A stretch of 64,000 nucleotides of DNA from Cladochytrium replicatum (taxonomy: Eukaryota > Chytridiomycota > Chytridiomycetes > Cladochytriales > Cladochytriaceae): positions 372,001-436,000 of the forward strand of contig JAHLKD010000005.1 in NCBI GenBank assembly GCA_025526935.1, read 5' to 3'. This document shows, one piece after another, positions 43,210 through 55,334 of the stretch. The translations under genes and the position numbers were made by a program. Under the pieces are notes generated by a model. It had not been told where the DNA came from and searched no databases. It saw nothing but the letters and a program-made list of their open reading frames with translations. Numbering within the stretch: position 1 is the stretch's first letter; each line of letters starts with the position of its first letter.

Positions 43210-45798
43210 ATGTCTGCACCGTCCTCCAGCAACGGACTCGTAACAGCCGCAGATCGAGACAAAGTAACATCCGCCCCGGTTGGTGACCTTGCAGATGCAG
43301 ATCTGGTAGGCTCGATGTTCGTGAATGAACCGTATCGTTATGCTGATTCGCGCGTTTAGTCGCTATTTTACAAATCCAGCTTGACTCCTTCCCCTCCAGC
43401 TGTCACTGGGTCGCCAGATTGTCTATCAGACCGTGCGGATTCTCTGAGAACGAAAGATTGGCTTGCGACGACATTCGCGTCTCTTGCAACCGCAAATAGT
43501 GTGGAGCCTCCTGAGGAACGGAATCGGAGAGCCACGGAGACGATTTTGAGCAAGACAGACGTCGTGAAGGTTAGTTCTTTGTCTTCGCATCCCCAGTTTT
43601 TGGAGCAACGCGATCTTAGCCAATCACGCACAATCAACTCCAACCATGTCCCTTGATGATCAGCGGATCCGACCAATCTACTGTCTGTGTTATCATCGGC
43701 AATTTCGAAGCCTTTCTGCGTCACTGACGTCCGTAGCGATTGGTTGGCTTTTACCCTTACTGGTTACAGGACAATCCTTTGAGACATACATTTCATTCAC
43801 CATCGTAACTTTTTGTTTCCCACAAAAATGCACCAATGTCTGACTACTGGGTCTGTTTGGCTTTCACAGGTGTCGCAAGATTTACAGGCGCGGCTGAGTT
43901 ATGCTCGCTACAAAGTCGAACACGGATGGCAAACAAAACCTCTCCCAGAAGTTCGAAAACTCTACAACGAGCAACAAACAATCAATGGTGTTGCTGGGTC
44001 GGAAAATATCGGACCATCAGAGGCAGATCAGCACATTAGTGCTGGAATCAACGGCGAGCGAGAAGAGAATAATAAGCGACGAAAGACCAGTGTAATGATG
44101 TTTGAGGGCTATACCGGGGACTATGACGAAGAGAGGATCCTCGCGGCACAGACCATTTTGGCACTTAGTGGGCATAATGTGATAATGGAGCATAGACCAC
44201 CACCGCGAACAAGGTAAGTGATTTTGCGCTGTCGTTTAGAGGCAGTAGTTCTAAACACAGCGGTGTCGGAAACTTTAGTCAACCAGACACGCCACGAATG
44301 ATGAATCCAAGCGCACCAGATGTTGTGGATGCAGCTATCGGACTTCTTCAGGCAGGCGGTAATCTGTACAATTCCCAGCAGGCGTCAGTAAGGTCGATGC
44401 CAAATCTCCCCACACCACAGCCCTCACCACCTCAGGCACAGCTGAACGGTGGTTCACAATCGGCTTCTTCCATCGGAACTCCGCCTGAACAGCATGTATC
44501 ACTTCCAACCCAACAGCAAGCTCAGCAAAGCACTCAGCAGGATACTTCAGATGCGCTGCGTACAAACGAGATCAACAAAATGCAGAGAGATGCAGAAGTG
44601 TCGAGTTCAGCAAAGGGCAAATCTGTTGGGAAAACACAAAGACGCAGTCATGACTCGCTGGGGCCATCGAAGCAACGAGGTCGGAAAACCTCTCAAAATG
44701 ATTCCTCCGGGATCGTTCCGTCTCACCGTGGAGGTCAATCATCACAGTCGAACCAACAAAGAGGAAGTACCGCAAGCCAACCAGAAACTACGCCTACAAT
44801 CCAGGCCGCAAGTCCTCGTGAACCAGCGTCAGCTTCAGCAGGAAAAGGAAAGGCTGCGAACATTGTTCTCGCTACAACAGCCACATCGAGCAGCAGTTCG
44901 AGTTTACCCGCCCCTGCATATCGCATGGAACTTCAAACTCCTACACTTTACCAAGCCCTACCTCCATCTACCCAAAGAGTTCGTCACCCCCAGGAGCAGT
45001 TCTCACTAGGTGGACGAACTTTCATACCTTCATCTCAGCCGCTCGGCATCTCGCCGCAACCGCACCACATCATCTACACAGACGATCCATACGGTGTTGC
45101 CGCCCGACCAGGCTACACTCTTGAAGTCGACTACAGCATTCCAGGCCACCCCCAACTCTTGCGCGGCACAGGTCCCCCGATGCCACCCCACTACATTACC
45201 GAGATTCCCATTTACCACGGTGGTCCGTCGACCACAACTGGAGCTCCGACGACTATCGGATACACGCTTGCCAGACCGCATTGGCAGCCACACGACATGC
45301 AGCAGAACATACACCGCAGACTGAGCGGTATGGAGCAGCCGTACACGTACTCGGTAGCGCCGCCCATGGTCCCTCATTCGTACATGACAGGAGGCCCGAA
45401 CGCCCCGATTCTAATAAGAATCCCGGCGACAACTACAATACAGACAACTTCGGCTCGACCGCTTTCGGCTCAGGCGTGGTCGGGTATGCATTGGAAAGGT
45501 GCATCAAAAAAAAGTGTATTGTGCTGATGCAGAAGATGTAGGAATTCCGCAGGTGACACGAAGACTGTCTGACCCTAATGGGCAGATGCATCTGAGGGAG
45601 GATGGCCAAGTTTTCGTCGGATCTTCGACGGGAGTGCGTTCGGCTGGAATGTACCCACCGCAGACGACACGCCTTATTCCTTCGACTCAGGAAGGCGCTG
45701 GGTATGATCTGCAAGGGGGCTCGAGTAGCAAGATATTTTTGTACGAAGGATCGACATCGGGGAATGGGACGGCCCCTGGCTCTGGAGGTGATAATTAA
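43210..45798 (+). CDS. low-complexity regulator-like protein
   Basis: Multi-exon gene with a Q/S/P-rich product of about 650 aa. Readable parts: DSLRTKDWLATTFASLA.., SKTDVVK, then after an intron ending TTTCACAG, VSQDLQARLSYARYKVEHGW (a helical motif seen in fungal nuclear regulators of the Whi5/Nrm1 kind; weak analogy), MMFEGYTGDYDEERIL, a basic patch NNKRRKTS, and a long disordered region with QQQAQQSTQQ and poly-Ser. Near the end a short intron (about 45502-45530) links MHWK to EDVGIPQVTRRLSDPN and the stop near 45798. The first exon is uncertain: ATGs at 43210 (MSAPSSSNG) and 43324 are both possible, and only the second keeps phase through the GTTTAG donor. Confidence 0.6.
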
Positions 45799-45922
45799 AT
45801 GAGGGCAAGAATATGTTTGAATATGCTTTCGAACGAGGATAATTTATGAAGGCGTCTCACAGACGCTTGCAAAGGTGTATCATAGTGAGAGGGATAATAT
45901 TGAGTCTACGTATACATTAACT

Positions 45923-46887
45923 TCACTGCTGTTGATCCCCTCCACCTCCCATCATGGAGAGCAGCACAATGGGCAAAATGATGTACCAGTACTTTGCGAA
46001 GAAGGATTTCTCTTGAATCTGAGGTGCTCCATCGGGACGCAGTTCGGGAAGGGTATCCAGTAATGGTCTTAAATAATGAGTTGATTGACCGGGGTTTAAT
46101 GGGAAAGTGGTTTACCTCGCACCGTCTTGAAGACGTCCAAGAGAAACAGCGGTACGGAAAAGGTTCTTTGCCTTCGCTCCAGACTTGGAAACAACAATGA
46201 AAATCTCCGGAGTTCAGTACAGTTAGAAGAGGACCCTCATACACTGACCTTTGGAATGTTGGTGCAGTTCCCACCTTGAATAACATAGTCGATGTGGAAA
46301 ACTTTTGCTGCATTTTATGAACGATTAGATTTAACCAGTAGAAGTGTTTTGCGATATTTCACCAACCGTCTGTTGTGAGTTCAAGAACGATCTGCTCGTT
46401 AAATCCACCAGCCTTCAACTGGCACTGAAATAGTCAAGTCAAAATGAAGTAATGGACGTCGCACATTACTCTGACAGCATTACCAGCGGCACAATACGCT
46501 CAATGGTGCGTGCTTTGGCGCCCTTTTCTCCTTCTTGGAAAACAAGCCGGTAATCCTTGGACTTGTCGTCCTGAACGAGTTCCAAAGCTTGCGCATCCGT
46601 GATGATCGACTCATACTTTATCTGTGCGCTCTTTTTGGTTTGGAGAGGGTCGAAGCGGATAATTCCGCGCTCTTTGAGTGGGCCGTCGTCAAGTCCATGA
46701 GAGATCGTAATCTAATTGTGGTATATGTGGTGCATTTTTGTTAATGCATGAACAAGGTGAAGTGTCGGACACGTACAGTTTCGTAATTTACGGCTACAGA
46801 GTCGGAAGATTCTGTCTGCGCGATGGAGACTCCCGCCAGCGCAAGAAGAAAACTGAGGACGAGAAGCAGCCGACCCGAAAGGTTCAT
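45923..46887 (-). CDS. EMC10: ER membrane complex subunit 10
   Basis: Lumenal/TM subunit of the EMC insertase for membrane proteins. Start at 46887 gives a signal peptide (MNLSGRLLLVLSFLLALAG). It continues QTESSDSVAVNYET, TISHGLDDGPLKERGIIRF, YRLVFQEGEKG, QLKAGGFNEQIVLELTTDG, KVFHIDYVIQGGNC, and ends SFFAKYWYIILPIVLLSMMG with a short Gly/Gln tail. This is the EMC10 pattern of a beta-rich lumenal domain plus one C-terminal TM helix. About five exons; introns are typical GT-AG. Divergent from the RNF220 gene (122 bp between starts). Confidence 0.85.
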
Positions 46888-47009
46888 TTTGTGAGGTCGA
46901 GCAACACGTGAGATTTCGACAGGTCAGGTAGTTGCCAAATAGTTTCTTGAATCCCACCAGGACCAGCAGCGTCTTTCTTTTAAGGAACCACGACTCTTGC
47001 AAAACGCTA
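46888..47009. promoter_or_regulatory. 122-bp divergent promoter region
   Basis: Region between the start codons of EMC10 (-) and the RNF220 homologue (+). No motif assigned; position alone implies shared promoter sequence. Confidence 0.4.
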
Positions 47010-48476
47010 ATGCAAATGGGAACTGTTCATCGGTCGGGCGTAGTATTCTGTCCACTTTGCGACGCTCCGTTGAAAAAATCAGAGCTCGAATCACACTATC
47101 AGCATGAGCTGAGGGAGTTGCTTGAACTAGGTACCGATGTTACTGATGACTCAAGGTATAACTGTGCCGGCACTTTTGCCATCTGAAAGTTTAAATCACT
47201 TTTCAGAAGAAGCAAACGAGCAGCGGCATTCACGCGGAAACAGTCGAACGAAGCGGGAAGTGGTTCGAATACACGGCGAAGAGGAAACCCAAAAGGGCAG
47301 CTTGACGCGAACGAGATGGTAGGTGTTACTACGCGCATTTCTTGCCATGTCATTGACGTAGAGTCAAACCAGATACTCTTCACCGTGCGGTCAAACCGAG
47401 CAAAGAGAATGCAAAGAAACCGCGTGGGTCAATTAACAACGCCAAGGCCTGTTACAGCAGGAACCGGTAAATACATCTGTCTAACCAGGAATGTCATCAC
47501 CGATTCGATTGGGATAGATTCTGGGGTATGCCCAATGTGCGGAGACCCACTACCGCAAGATCATGACGCGATAAACACCCATGTCGATCTATGCCTGTCA
47601 GGTGGCGGACCCGTCGACACGGAAGGTCGGGTCGAAGAATATACATGGGCTGGTCAGACACGAGTACGTGCGACAGCACTGATGGAAGGAGATTACGCAG
47701 GTGCCCCGGATATGAATTCACACCATCGCATGCAGTTTTTAGACTAATTTGACCGCTTTAAAGCGAGTGGATTTGTTGTTCACAAGAAGACGGATCGTGA
47801 CACTGACGAAGATGTGGATATCGACAATGATGATGAGCAGGCATTTGGTGATGCTCAATATGGGGAGCAAGATTTGCAAGCTGTCTCGAATGAACCATCC
47901 AAAGAACAAGATAATATTGTGAATATTCGCGCTTCCTTAGGAATGTACGGAATCAAGTTACTTATGATGTGGTTTCTAATCTAACAACCAGTAATAGTGA
48001 CGACGAAGAAGGTATCGATATTGAGACGTATAGGCCAGAAGGTGAGTGACGGTATGATCCTCATTCTATGCCTTACCTGCCTCGATCTGGTCAGACGTTG
48101 ATCTTTCAGTTCTCCACAATGTCGCACCAAGTTCGAAACTTATAATCGAGTCTCTAAAAGAACGAGTTCGAGATTTGGTTTGGATAAATATTGGTCTCAT
48201 TGAAAGTCGGACTGAAAGATTTCACAGGAATCCCACACTAGAACCGCCCCGAAATGTCTCATTTGCCTTGAACCTTATAAAGATCCAGTAGTCTCGATCA
48301 TTTGCTGGCATGTGCATTGTGAAAAGTGAGCATGATCATGGTATTCTCTTGCAACTTTTCTGATCCATTGTTCCACTTCTTAAAGATGCTGGCTACAAAC
48401 ATTAGCAGCAAAGAAGCTTTGCCCACAGGACAGCCGGATCACATCGGCTTCGGATCTTCGTCGAATTTACTTTTAA
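47010..48476 (+). CDS. RNF220-like RING E3 ubiquitin ligase
   Basis: Homologue of RNF220. ATG at 47010 (MQMGTVHRSG), N-terminal zinc-finger-like VVFCPLCDAPLKKSELESH, basic linker, the family's TVRSNRAKRMQRNR block, a second finger GVCPMCGDPLPQD..NTHVDLCLSG, YTWAGQTRVRATALMEG, then after an intron SGFVVHKKTDRDTDED, acidic DDEEGIDIETYRPE and a coiled coil (IIESLKERVRDLE). The C-terminal RING reads CLICLEPYKDPV, CWHVHCEKCWLQTLAAKKLC and PQDSRITSASDLRRIYF. The eighth zinc ligand, Cys in RNF220 (CPQC), is Asp here (CPQD). About seven introns; one donor lies inside HCEK. Joins at GDYA|ASGF, SLGI|NSDDEE and RDL|ESHT keep frame. Confidence 0.85.
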
Positions 48477-48894
48477 CATTAGTTCACAGCTGTCTCGGCT
48501 AACAAACCACGACTTGGACAATGTCTTCATGAAAAGGCAAATGAAAAATTAGATCGTGCATGTTGGAACATAATTCCCTAACAAAGCTTTTGCGCCGGGG
48601 ATACACTATGATTCCGCAAAGTCCCTGCATGACCACGGGAATGGGGGAATCTCTCAATAAAGTCAGTCGTTGTGCCCCGTGGAAAGGCAAACAACATACA
48701 ACCGGTCACTGAAATCTTTTCGTCCCTGAAATCTGTGATTCACTCAGCATGTGCAAAAGAGGAGGTACTAGCAGAAGGTCATAACATTACTTCGTAGCTA
48801 TTGCTTAGAGATTTTCCAGCTATTGGACCATGAAGGTTGTTCAAGAACAATGCCAACAAAGAGTATAAAAAGGTTTTATACCAGAGCCACATGT
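48477..48894. other. intergenic
   Basis: Between the RNF220 homologue and the pectin-lyase relic. No feature seen. Confidence 0.45.
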
Positions 48895-50540
48895 TCTGGT
48901 AGCCGGCTCTCCAGTTGGAGTCCGCTCAGGTGGGCCGAGCTGAATGCTTTCCAAGTTAAAAACCACTGAAAAATAGTTTTACACAGGCACGACCAGTAGC
49001 GGTGACCGCACAGCTGTGATTCACACAACCAATGCGGAGTTCTCGCTGGAACGAGTCCTCAGGTTGTAGCTCTAAACAAAGGTTATAAGCATTTTGTTTG
49101 ATGAGGCTGATGCTGATCCAAACTTAGTGTTCGACTTTACGTCAAGCGAGGGAACGATCAAAGAAACTGGCTGTGCCCTTGGAGAGTTGCTCACCGAACC
49201 CACAGCAGGCTATCAACAAAGTCAACTACTGCAATGGGCAGAAGGCTACCACCGTCACGTATTACAAGGCTGGGTTGAACCCGATCGATGTCGGCTCGAA
49301 CATCTCCATTCCTTGGACAAGGATCATATGCCGGGATCAAAGGCAGAGGTCTTCGTATCAACAAAACAACGTTATTGTTCAAAAATTCGAATTACCGACA
49401 TCAACCGGCAATTTGTTTGGGGGGGCCATCCTCGGCTCTACCAATGTGTGGATTGACCACAACTACTTCAACCGTATTGGTCGACAACAGCTTTTCATGG
49501 GTTACAATCCTAGTTCTAGTGTTACTGTTTCAAACAACGAATTCAAAGGTCTTGCCGACTTTTCGCCGTACTGTGATGGACACGCATACTGGATTCTCCT
49601 TCTTGTCGGGAAGAGCGATCAGATCTCCTTCCTCAACTAATACGTTCATTGAACGGTAAGATATTATTTAATTTTTTTGTATTTAGGAAAGCTAACCTTC
49701 GGTGCTCCTCAGTCTGGAAGTGGTCCACACATTGGGGGGTAATTCTCTCCTCTTTCCAAACATTGATATCTATTCATTTGATAATCTTATTAGAACATCT
49801 GGATACGTTACAAAGCTTCACATGGTCAACAATTATTTCTCAGATGTGTCTGCTCAAGCAATCGAGACCTACGTTGGGGACTATGTGATCGCAGAAGGAA
49901 ACTACTTCGAGAATGTCGATACTGGAGAAAAGACCGGTACACTCTTTGCGGCTACATCTTCGTCACAAGTTGGTGCCCGCTCGTCCTACTTCGGTCGTGT
50001 GTAGCGAATGCTTTGTAAGAAACACCAGCATGCAACTTAATGAATAGGTCTGGAAGTGGCTCGCTCAGCAGAGCTGAAACAACAGCTCTTCAACAGCTTT
50101 CAAGCATTTCTGGCTTTTAGTCTTTGTCCGACATCAGGGACCCGAATGCTGCTCCAATGCTGGAGTTGGAAAGGTATGACCGATATTGAAAGCAAACCAC
50201 TCGTTTTAACCTCAACTTAAACTTCTGCTAGATCTCGCCTTCGTCAACTGGTGGGAACTCTTGCACCACCACAAAGGGACAACCACAACCAAACCCGCAT
50301 CTTCTCCGTCTCCCGTAGCTGGATGTGCTTCTTTGTACGGCCAATGGTGCGTTCCGAGATACAATTTGTGACCAAATTGTACTCACAAGTGTTTATGTTA
50401 GTGGAGGGACTGGTTGGACTGGTCCTAGGTGTTGTTCGTCCGGCAAGTGCACTGTCAGCAACCACTTATGTAAGTACTTTCAGGGATCGATAGTAATATG
50501 AGCTGATTTCTTATCCCTTCTCATCTCAAGTACTCGCAAT
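48895..50540 (+). pseudogene. pectin lyase (PL1) with CBM1 tail, decayed
   Basis: Relic of a secreted plant-wall-degrading enzyme. N-terminal traces (AGSPVGVRSGG, TGTTSSGDRTAVIHTTNAEF) match fungal pectin lyases. Then FDFTSSEGTIKETGC, PNPQQAINKVNYCNGQK, LGQGSYAGIKGRGLRINK, NNVIVQ, IRITDINRQFVWGG, AILGSTNVWIDHNYFNRIGR, SPYCDGHAYW, IAEGNYFENVD. These alternate between three frames: at least four changes between 49150 and 49430, several next to homopolymers, plus a stop after the N-terminal traces. Downstream a Ser/Thr/Pro linker (TTTKPASSPSPVAG) leads to a CBM1 cellulose-binding module, CASLYGQCGGTGWTGPRCC and SGKCTVSNH, with an intron inside GQ-C-GG; the final YSQCI-stop is one base out of frame. 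No functional product is expected. Confidence 0.8.
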
Positions 50541-50610
50541 GTATCTGAGCAATCTCGATACTGGCTCTCTAAGCACCGCAACGACTAGCGGGCTAATTCT
50601 ATAGATATTG

Positions 50611-53600
50611 TTATGTTAAAGCTACTCTTTCAGCGGTCCCATAATAGAGCAAGAAATTGTTTTTCTGTGCCCTGCGCTTCCCACTATTCTGAATAATTTC
50701 GAGAACAGTCTGTTTCTTCTTTTGTTCCCATCTGCTCGAAACGAGAAAGTTTGTGGCGATTGTAGATGTGGGAAAAATACGAATTCTGTAAGTGTGAACC
50801 AGCGCCCGCAAGATCTCAGATGTGACCAGCCGGTGGAAATCCAGCTTGGACAATGACAAGAGAACGCAACGATTGTTTGCAATTATACTCACAGGAGATG
50901 GGAGTGAGCTATTAAGCAGGCGAAAAGTAGAAAATGGAAGGTTTTCATTTGTCACTATTTGAGAGACAAAGAAATGAACAGTAGCTTCACGAGGTATGGC
51001 AGTGTGATGTACTCACTAGATCCGATAAGCGCCGCATCGGCGTCTCCATCGCTCCGACCTCCAAGCTTAATCTGTTCTGCACCTCCCTCGTCATCGACAA
51101 CGTTGACTCCATCTCCAAAATGCTGACCACTTTCAATGTTCCCAACGATCACTTTGCGACAAAGTAGCTCCTCACGTTCGGGGTCAATCAGCTCACTTAG
51201 CTCGGATTCTAACCTCCGAATCAAAGTTATTCTAGCGATGGCAGCGTCGGCGTCTCCTGACCCTATTGAGGTTACTCTCACGTTGGCAACATCACGTTGC
51301 TTTTCAATCTGTTTTTCCAGCTGTGTGAATTCATTTTGCTGGAATCTGACCTCTGCAATTTGGTCCAAAATATGTTGCATATTGGCAGAGACCGGCCGAA
51401 CAGAGGTACGTGTACTAACGCCTGAGTTAAGCTGTTGATTAGGTAGCGTTGTTTTTTCTCTGATAAAGTGTAGGGTTTTTACTAAACGACAAGTCCCTTC
51501 CCTATGATGACTTAAAACTTGTCGGATAAAACATGTTTGTGCTTACTTCAGGAAGTACAGACTCTCGCACCGCTCGTTTTCTTGCACAAGTACATTATTG
51601 GATCTACAAACACGCAGCTCAGCGCAACGCGCCAATGCAGAAATGTCTGTTCGGCGGTTTCCTCCCTGAGTTGCGGTCGTACCTTGGGCAGAAAACAGAG
51701 GCAGCTGCATCAAAAATGCTTTCTTTAACTGATCCACTTTAGCTGTGAGACGCATTGCTTTTTCGAACTCGTCCTTGTGAACCATCAGAAACTCCGTTGG
51801 CATTGTTGTGATGATTGTTGCATTTCGACGAGATGCCTTCCATCGCAGGATTAGCATGGCATGGTCACCTGTTGACAAAAAACATACACTGAGAAATGCC
51901 AGCTCACCGAACGAGTCTAGAGCATTAATCAATCAGGCAAGCACAGTTCTCCTCATCATGTGCTGGCTCACCTCCCGACCTTAAGTGCGCCAAAACATTC
52001 TTGAAAGCATTTCTGTATTCTCGAATGCTCAGCTGCTGCTTTATAATTGATGGAGTCAGCTTCAGTCTATTTTCAACTCTGCTCACTAACTGTGCCGTCC
52101 CTTGCCATTGCTGCCTCCATTCCCGACTTGTCCAATGTCGAGACTTCCACTTCACCATTAAGGATCACGTAATAGTAAAATGCCAGGTGTCCCTCTTTTA
52201 TGTCGTGAGATTTGCGAATACATTATTTAACTTGATTACCTCTGACAACACATCGCCCGATTCCCCACTTTGAATATAAACCTTTAGTGAGTAACATTTT
52301 CTGCATGGATTGTGTATAATTTTAAGTTTAAGGCTTTCAAAAGGAAAGATAAATACCTGGACGTCATGTGTATACTTGCTGAAACATTTCATTCCGGATG
52401 CCCACTGATGCAGCATCACACTCTCATCCTCACTCCTCTCATTTCCTTGTTTCCGCAAAATACTACGTATTCTAGGGTCGATCCATCCTCTCACAAATCC
52501 AATTTTCGTCTTGAAAATTGACTGCAGAACAGAGGTTGCAGAAGCTAATGATAATTCCTCCGGCGAGCTTTGAATGTCATGTTGACGACCAGTCTGAGAC
52601 TCCTCTTCGCCAAAGCTATCGGAATGATCGCGCTCCCAAACTGTCTCCCAAGTCATGTCCAAGATTTTGACGGCTATGTATTGTGCAAAGTGTGCCCATA
52701 TCCCTACTTTGCCAGCAAAGGATCGAAAACGCTCCAGAGCGGTGGGCTTTAAGTGCATGTCCCCAAAAGACATGGTAACGCCATCGTTGGAGTCATAGGC
52801 GTAGTTCCAACGGTCATCATTATGAAACGTCAATGCACCCTCATCCTCGCTGAGAGCGGATTGGATCGACTGAAGGCGTCCAATTTGATCTAAGCTCATA
52901 TTACTGAAGCCTCTATCATTATCATCTTTACTCTCCCGTAGAGAAAAGTCACTTGAAGGATTGCCCAAGCGACCTCGTCGAGCAAAACCCTTTCGGCTTA
53001 GCGCTGTAGATGGTCGACCTGCTTCCGAGTGTCTTTGAGAATCGTTGAAGTTCAACATTCTCTTTCCATCTTGCTCAGTTATTGAGCTTCGTCTTCCTAA
53101 CGAGAATCCTGCAACGGAGCTTGTTACGTCCGTCGAACTCCGTCGAGATGTTACCCTGCTGTGACGACTAGCTGAGATTCTCTCATCCACAATTCCAATA
53201 TAGCCATCCTCCTGAGATTGCTTCTGTTCATAGAGAACTTGACTACTCCTCCCAGTCGTGATCTGCATTCTATCAAGCTTTCGATGGAAGGACCCTAAAA
53301 TCTCCTTAATTTTTGGATTCTCATTCCGATCTCTTAGATAGTTCAATGCTTCTTGAAGTTGAGCATCTGGCCGAAAAGGCCCTTTGGCGGAATTAAGTTC
53401 ACTTCGCGGGATTTGATGCACAGTCCTTGTGGGAGCGGAGTAAACACGGGCGGAAAGTTTACGTGCTGCCTCGTATTGATTTCGAATACTTCTTGATGAA
53501 GTGGGACGGACTGGTGACGAATTTGGGCGAAAAGATCGTTCAAGGTCCTTCATGTTTTGTTCGACATTTCCAGACTTTGTCAAGTATGGCAAATCCGGTG

Positions 53601-53724
53601 AAACATGAACCGGGGGATATTTATTCGATGAAGCAGAATCTCCACGTAGCTCTCTCCATTTATTTGATCCAGAGAGTCGCACTTTGCCAGAGTCAATTCT
53701 GCTTTTCGGTTGTGCTTGAAGCAT
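50611..53724 (-). CDS. cyclic nucleotide-binding domain protein
   Basis: Large multi-exon gene resembling CNBD2-type proteins. ATG at 53724 (MLQAQPKSRIDSG); an earlier GTG at 53745 is not a likely start. The N-terminal 500 residues are mostly disordered (Ser/Arg-rich, SRRSSTDV, RRSSITE) with a structured part near KVGIWAHFAQYIAVKILDMT. The C-terminal part has cNMP-fold pieces: GHLAFYYYVILNGEVEVST, DSFGELAFL, RRNATIITTMPTEFLMVHKD, then a second unit VLVQENERCESLYFL, VIVGNIESGQHFGDG, and ends LDFHRLVTSEILRALVHTYR to the stop at 50611. FGELA plus a nearby Arg-rich stretch suggests a phosphate-binding cassette, but the canonical R-A pair is not clear. It starts only 34 bp after the CZIB stop on the same strand. 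Confidence 0.72.
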
Positions 53725-53758
53725 CAGCTGCAGTCGCGCGTGCACGTGACATCACGCA

Positions 53759-54329
53759 TCAGGCTTTCGTGATCTTTGTTTCAATGTTGAGATTGCCCGC
53801 GCTTTCGTCATACTCTGCCCACTCTCCACTAGAGAGATCAACATCACTGAACACTGTTCCAGAATCCACACCTTCCGCTGTGCACAGATCTGATCATATT
53901 GTTAGCTTGTGAAAAATTATGGTTAGAAGGCCAAGATGTACCTGAATTGCATATTCCATGGCTCAATTCCTCGCGCCTCAATTACCATCCAAGGTGTAAA
54001 TTTCTCACTATCTTCAGCAGTGTACGGCTTTAGTGTTGGTAGCTCAATATTGGCAGTCGACTGAACTTTACAAAACTTGCACTTCATGACGAGATTTGCA
54101 GTTCTTGACAATTGTAGTTGAGGATTGGCATGCATGACACGAAACTCAAGGTCAAACCTTTTCCCATTGCGTTTTCTGCAACTGTCTGGAGCATGCGACC
54201 TCAGATTACAGGAAATACGAATTCTGAAAAGTCGCTGCATTTTGAGCACCAAAATTTGATGGAATGCCCATGATCACGTCCTTTGGGCAATAAGTTTGAC
54301 AAGTTTTCAAGCTCTGCCTTTGTATGAAC
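53759..54329 (-). CDS. CZIB/C1orf123-like zinc-binding protein (DUF866)
   Basis: Small CXXC zinc-binding protein. One exon (54329-54210) reads KAELENLSNLLPKG, then the first zinc pair in KFWCSKCSDFSEF. A later exon carries TANLVMKCKFCKVQSTANIE (second pair), LKPYTAEDSEKFTPWMV and ARGIEPWNM; the last exon reads AEGVDSGTVFSDVDLSSGEW, EYDESAG and ends TKITKA-stop at 53759. Order and both CxxC pairs match the DUF866 fold. The starting exon (usually M.LLLQ.) was not found: no minus-strand ATG lies between 54329 and the start of DPB4 at 54449. The junction between the first and second zinc exons is also uncertain. Confidence 0.75.
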
Positions 54330-54448
54330 CTGGAATCTCTGGAAATCGCGACAAAGTTTAGGGATTATGGGAGCTCAAGTTAAGCTACTCGCAGGAATGG
54401 TATTAATAAATAAATTGTAGCTTGGGATTACAAGCCACACTGGACGAA

Positions 54449-55253
54449 ATGGCTGACAAGAAGATGCCAAATTTGGAGGAACTGGACATGCCTAGAGCTG
54501 TCATCTCTCGCATCATCAAGGGGGCGGTGAGCTTGTTGAATCTTTGTTAGATGCTGCAAGATCACGGCAGACTGAGCTCTATTCTTCTGAAGCTACCCGA
54601 TAACGCACAAGTCCAGAAGGAGGCAAAGGTTGACAGCAGAGCACAAATGTTACCCAATTTTATACTGAAATGTATTTAGGCAGCAATGTCTCGTGCCGCA
54701 ACAGTATTTATGAGCTACATTGGAACAATGTGAGTTTTTCAACCTCTAGAAACACACAATTCAAACACAAAATCAGAGCGAACGAGATCGCCAAAGAGAG
54801 GGGAAGGAAGAGTATAACGCCCCCGGACGTGTTTGAAGCAATTGAACAGGCAGAGCTGGCCAACGGATTGTTACCCCAGGTCCAAGAGCTATTCAACGGT
54901 TTTTCATCATAATCCTGAACCAAATGTACAGATCTCTGATTTTTCTATTTACAGAATACCAAACTTTGACCAAGGAGCGAAGGCAGGGCTACAGGGATAA
55001 AGCAAAACAGAAAAAGCTTGGCGAAGAGTTGGCCTCCAACAGCTCCAGCACGATCCAAAGCGTTAACCCAGGGATGGGAGGAGCGGAGCCGGTGGCTCCA
55101 AATAGTGAAGTGGGGGACGTCGTGATGGGTCAAGATGGGTACGGTTACAATGATGAGGAAGGACAGTATGACAATGAAGAGCAATATGACGATGATCTCG
55201 ACATGCGGATGCAGAACGACTGGAATGAAGAGGAGGATCAGCTCGAGGAATGA
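54449..55253 (+). CDS. DPB4: DNA polymerase epsilon subunit DPB4/POLE3
   Basis: Histone-fold protein of DNA polymerase epsilon and of CHRAC/ISW2-type remodellers. MADKKMPNLEELDMPRAVIS, SRIIKGA|LPDNAQVQKEAK|AAMSRAATVFMSYIGT|IANEIAKERGRKSITPPDV, FEAIEQAELANGLLPQVQEL, then after the last intron YQTLTKERRQGYRDKAKQKK and an acidic D/E/N/Y-rich tail. Five exons joined by GT-AG introns, all in phase. Divergent from CZIB. Confidence 0.92.
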
Positions 55254-55334
55254 TTAAAAAATTTATCTTCTTCCTGTTGAATTGCACTTTGTACATATTG
55301 TTCGATGTGACTTCCACTTCAAAACTTTGTCCAG

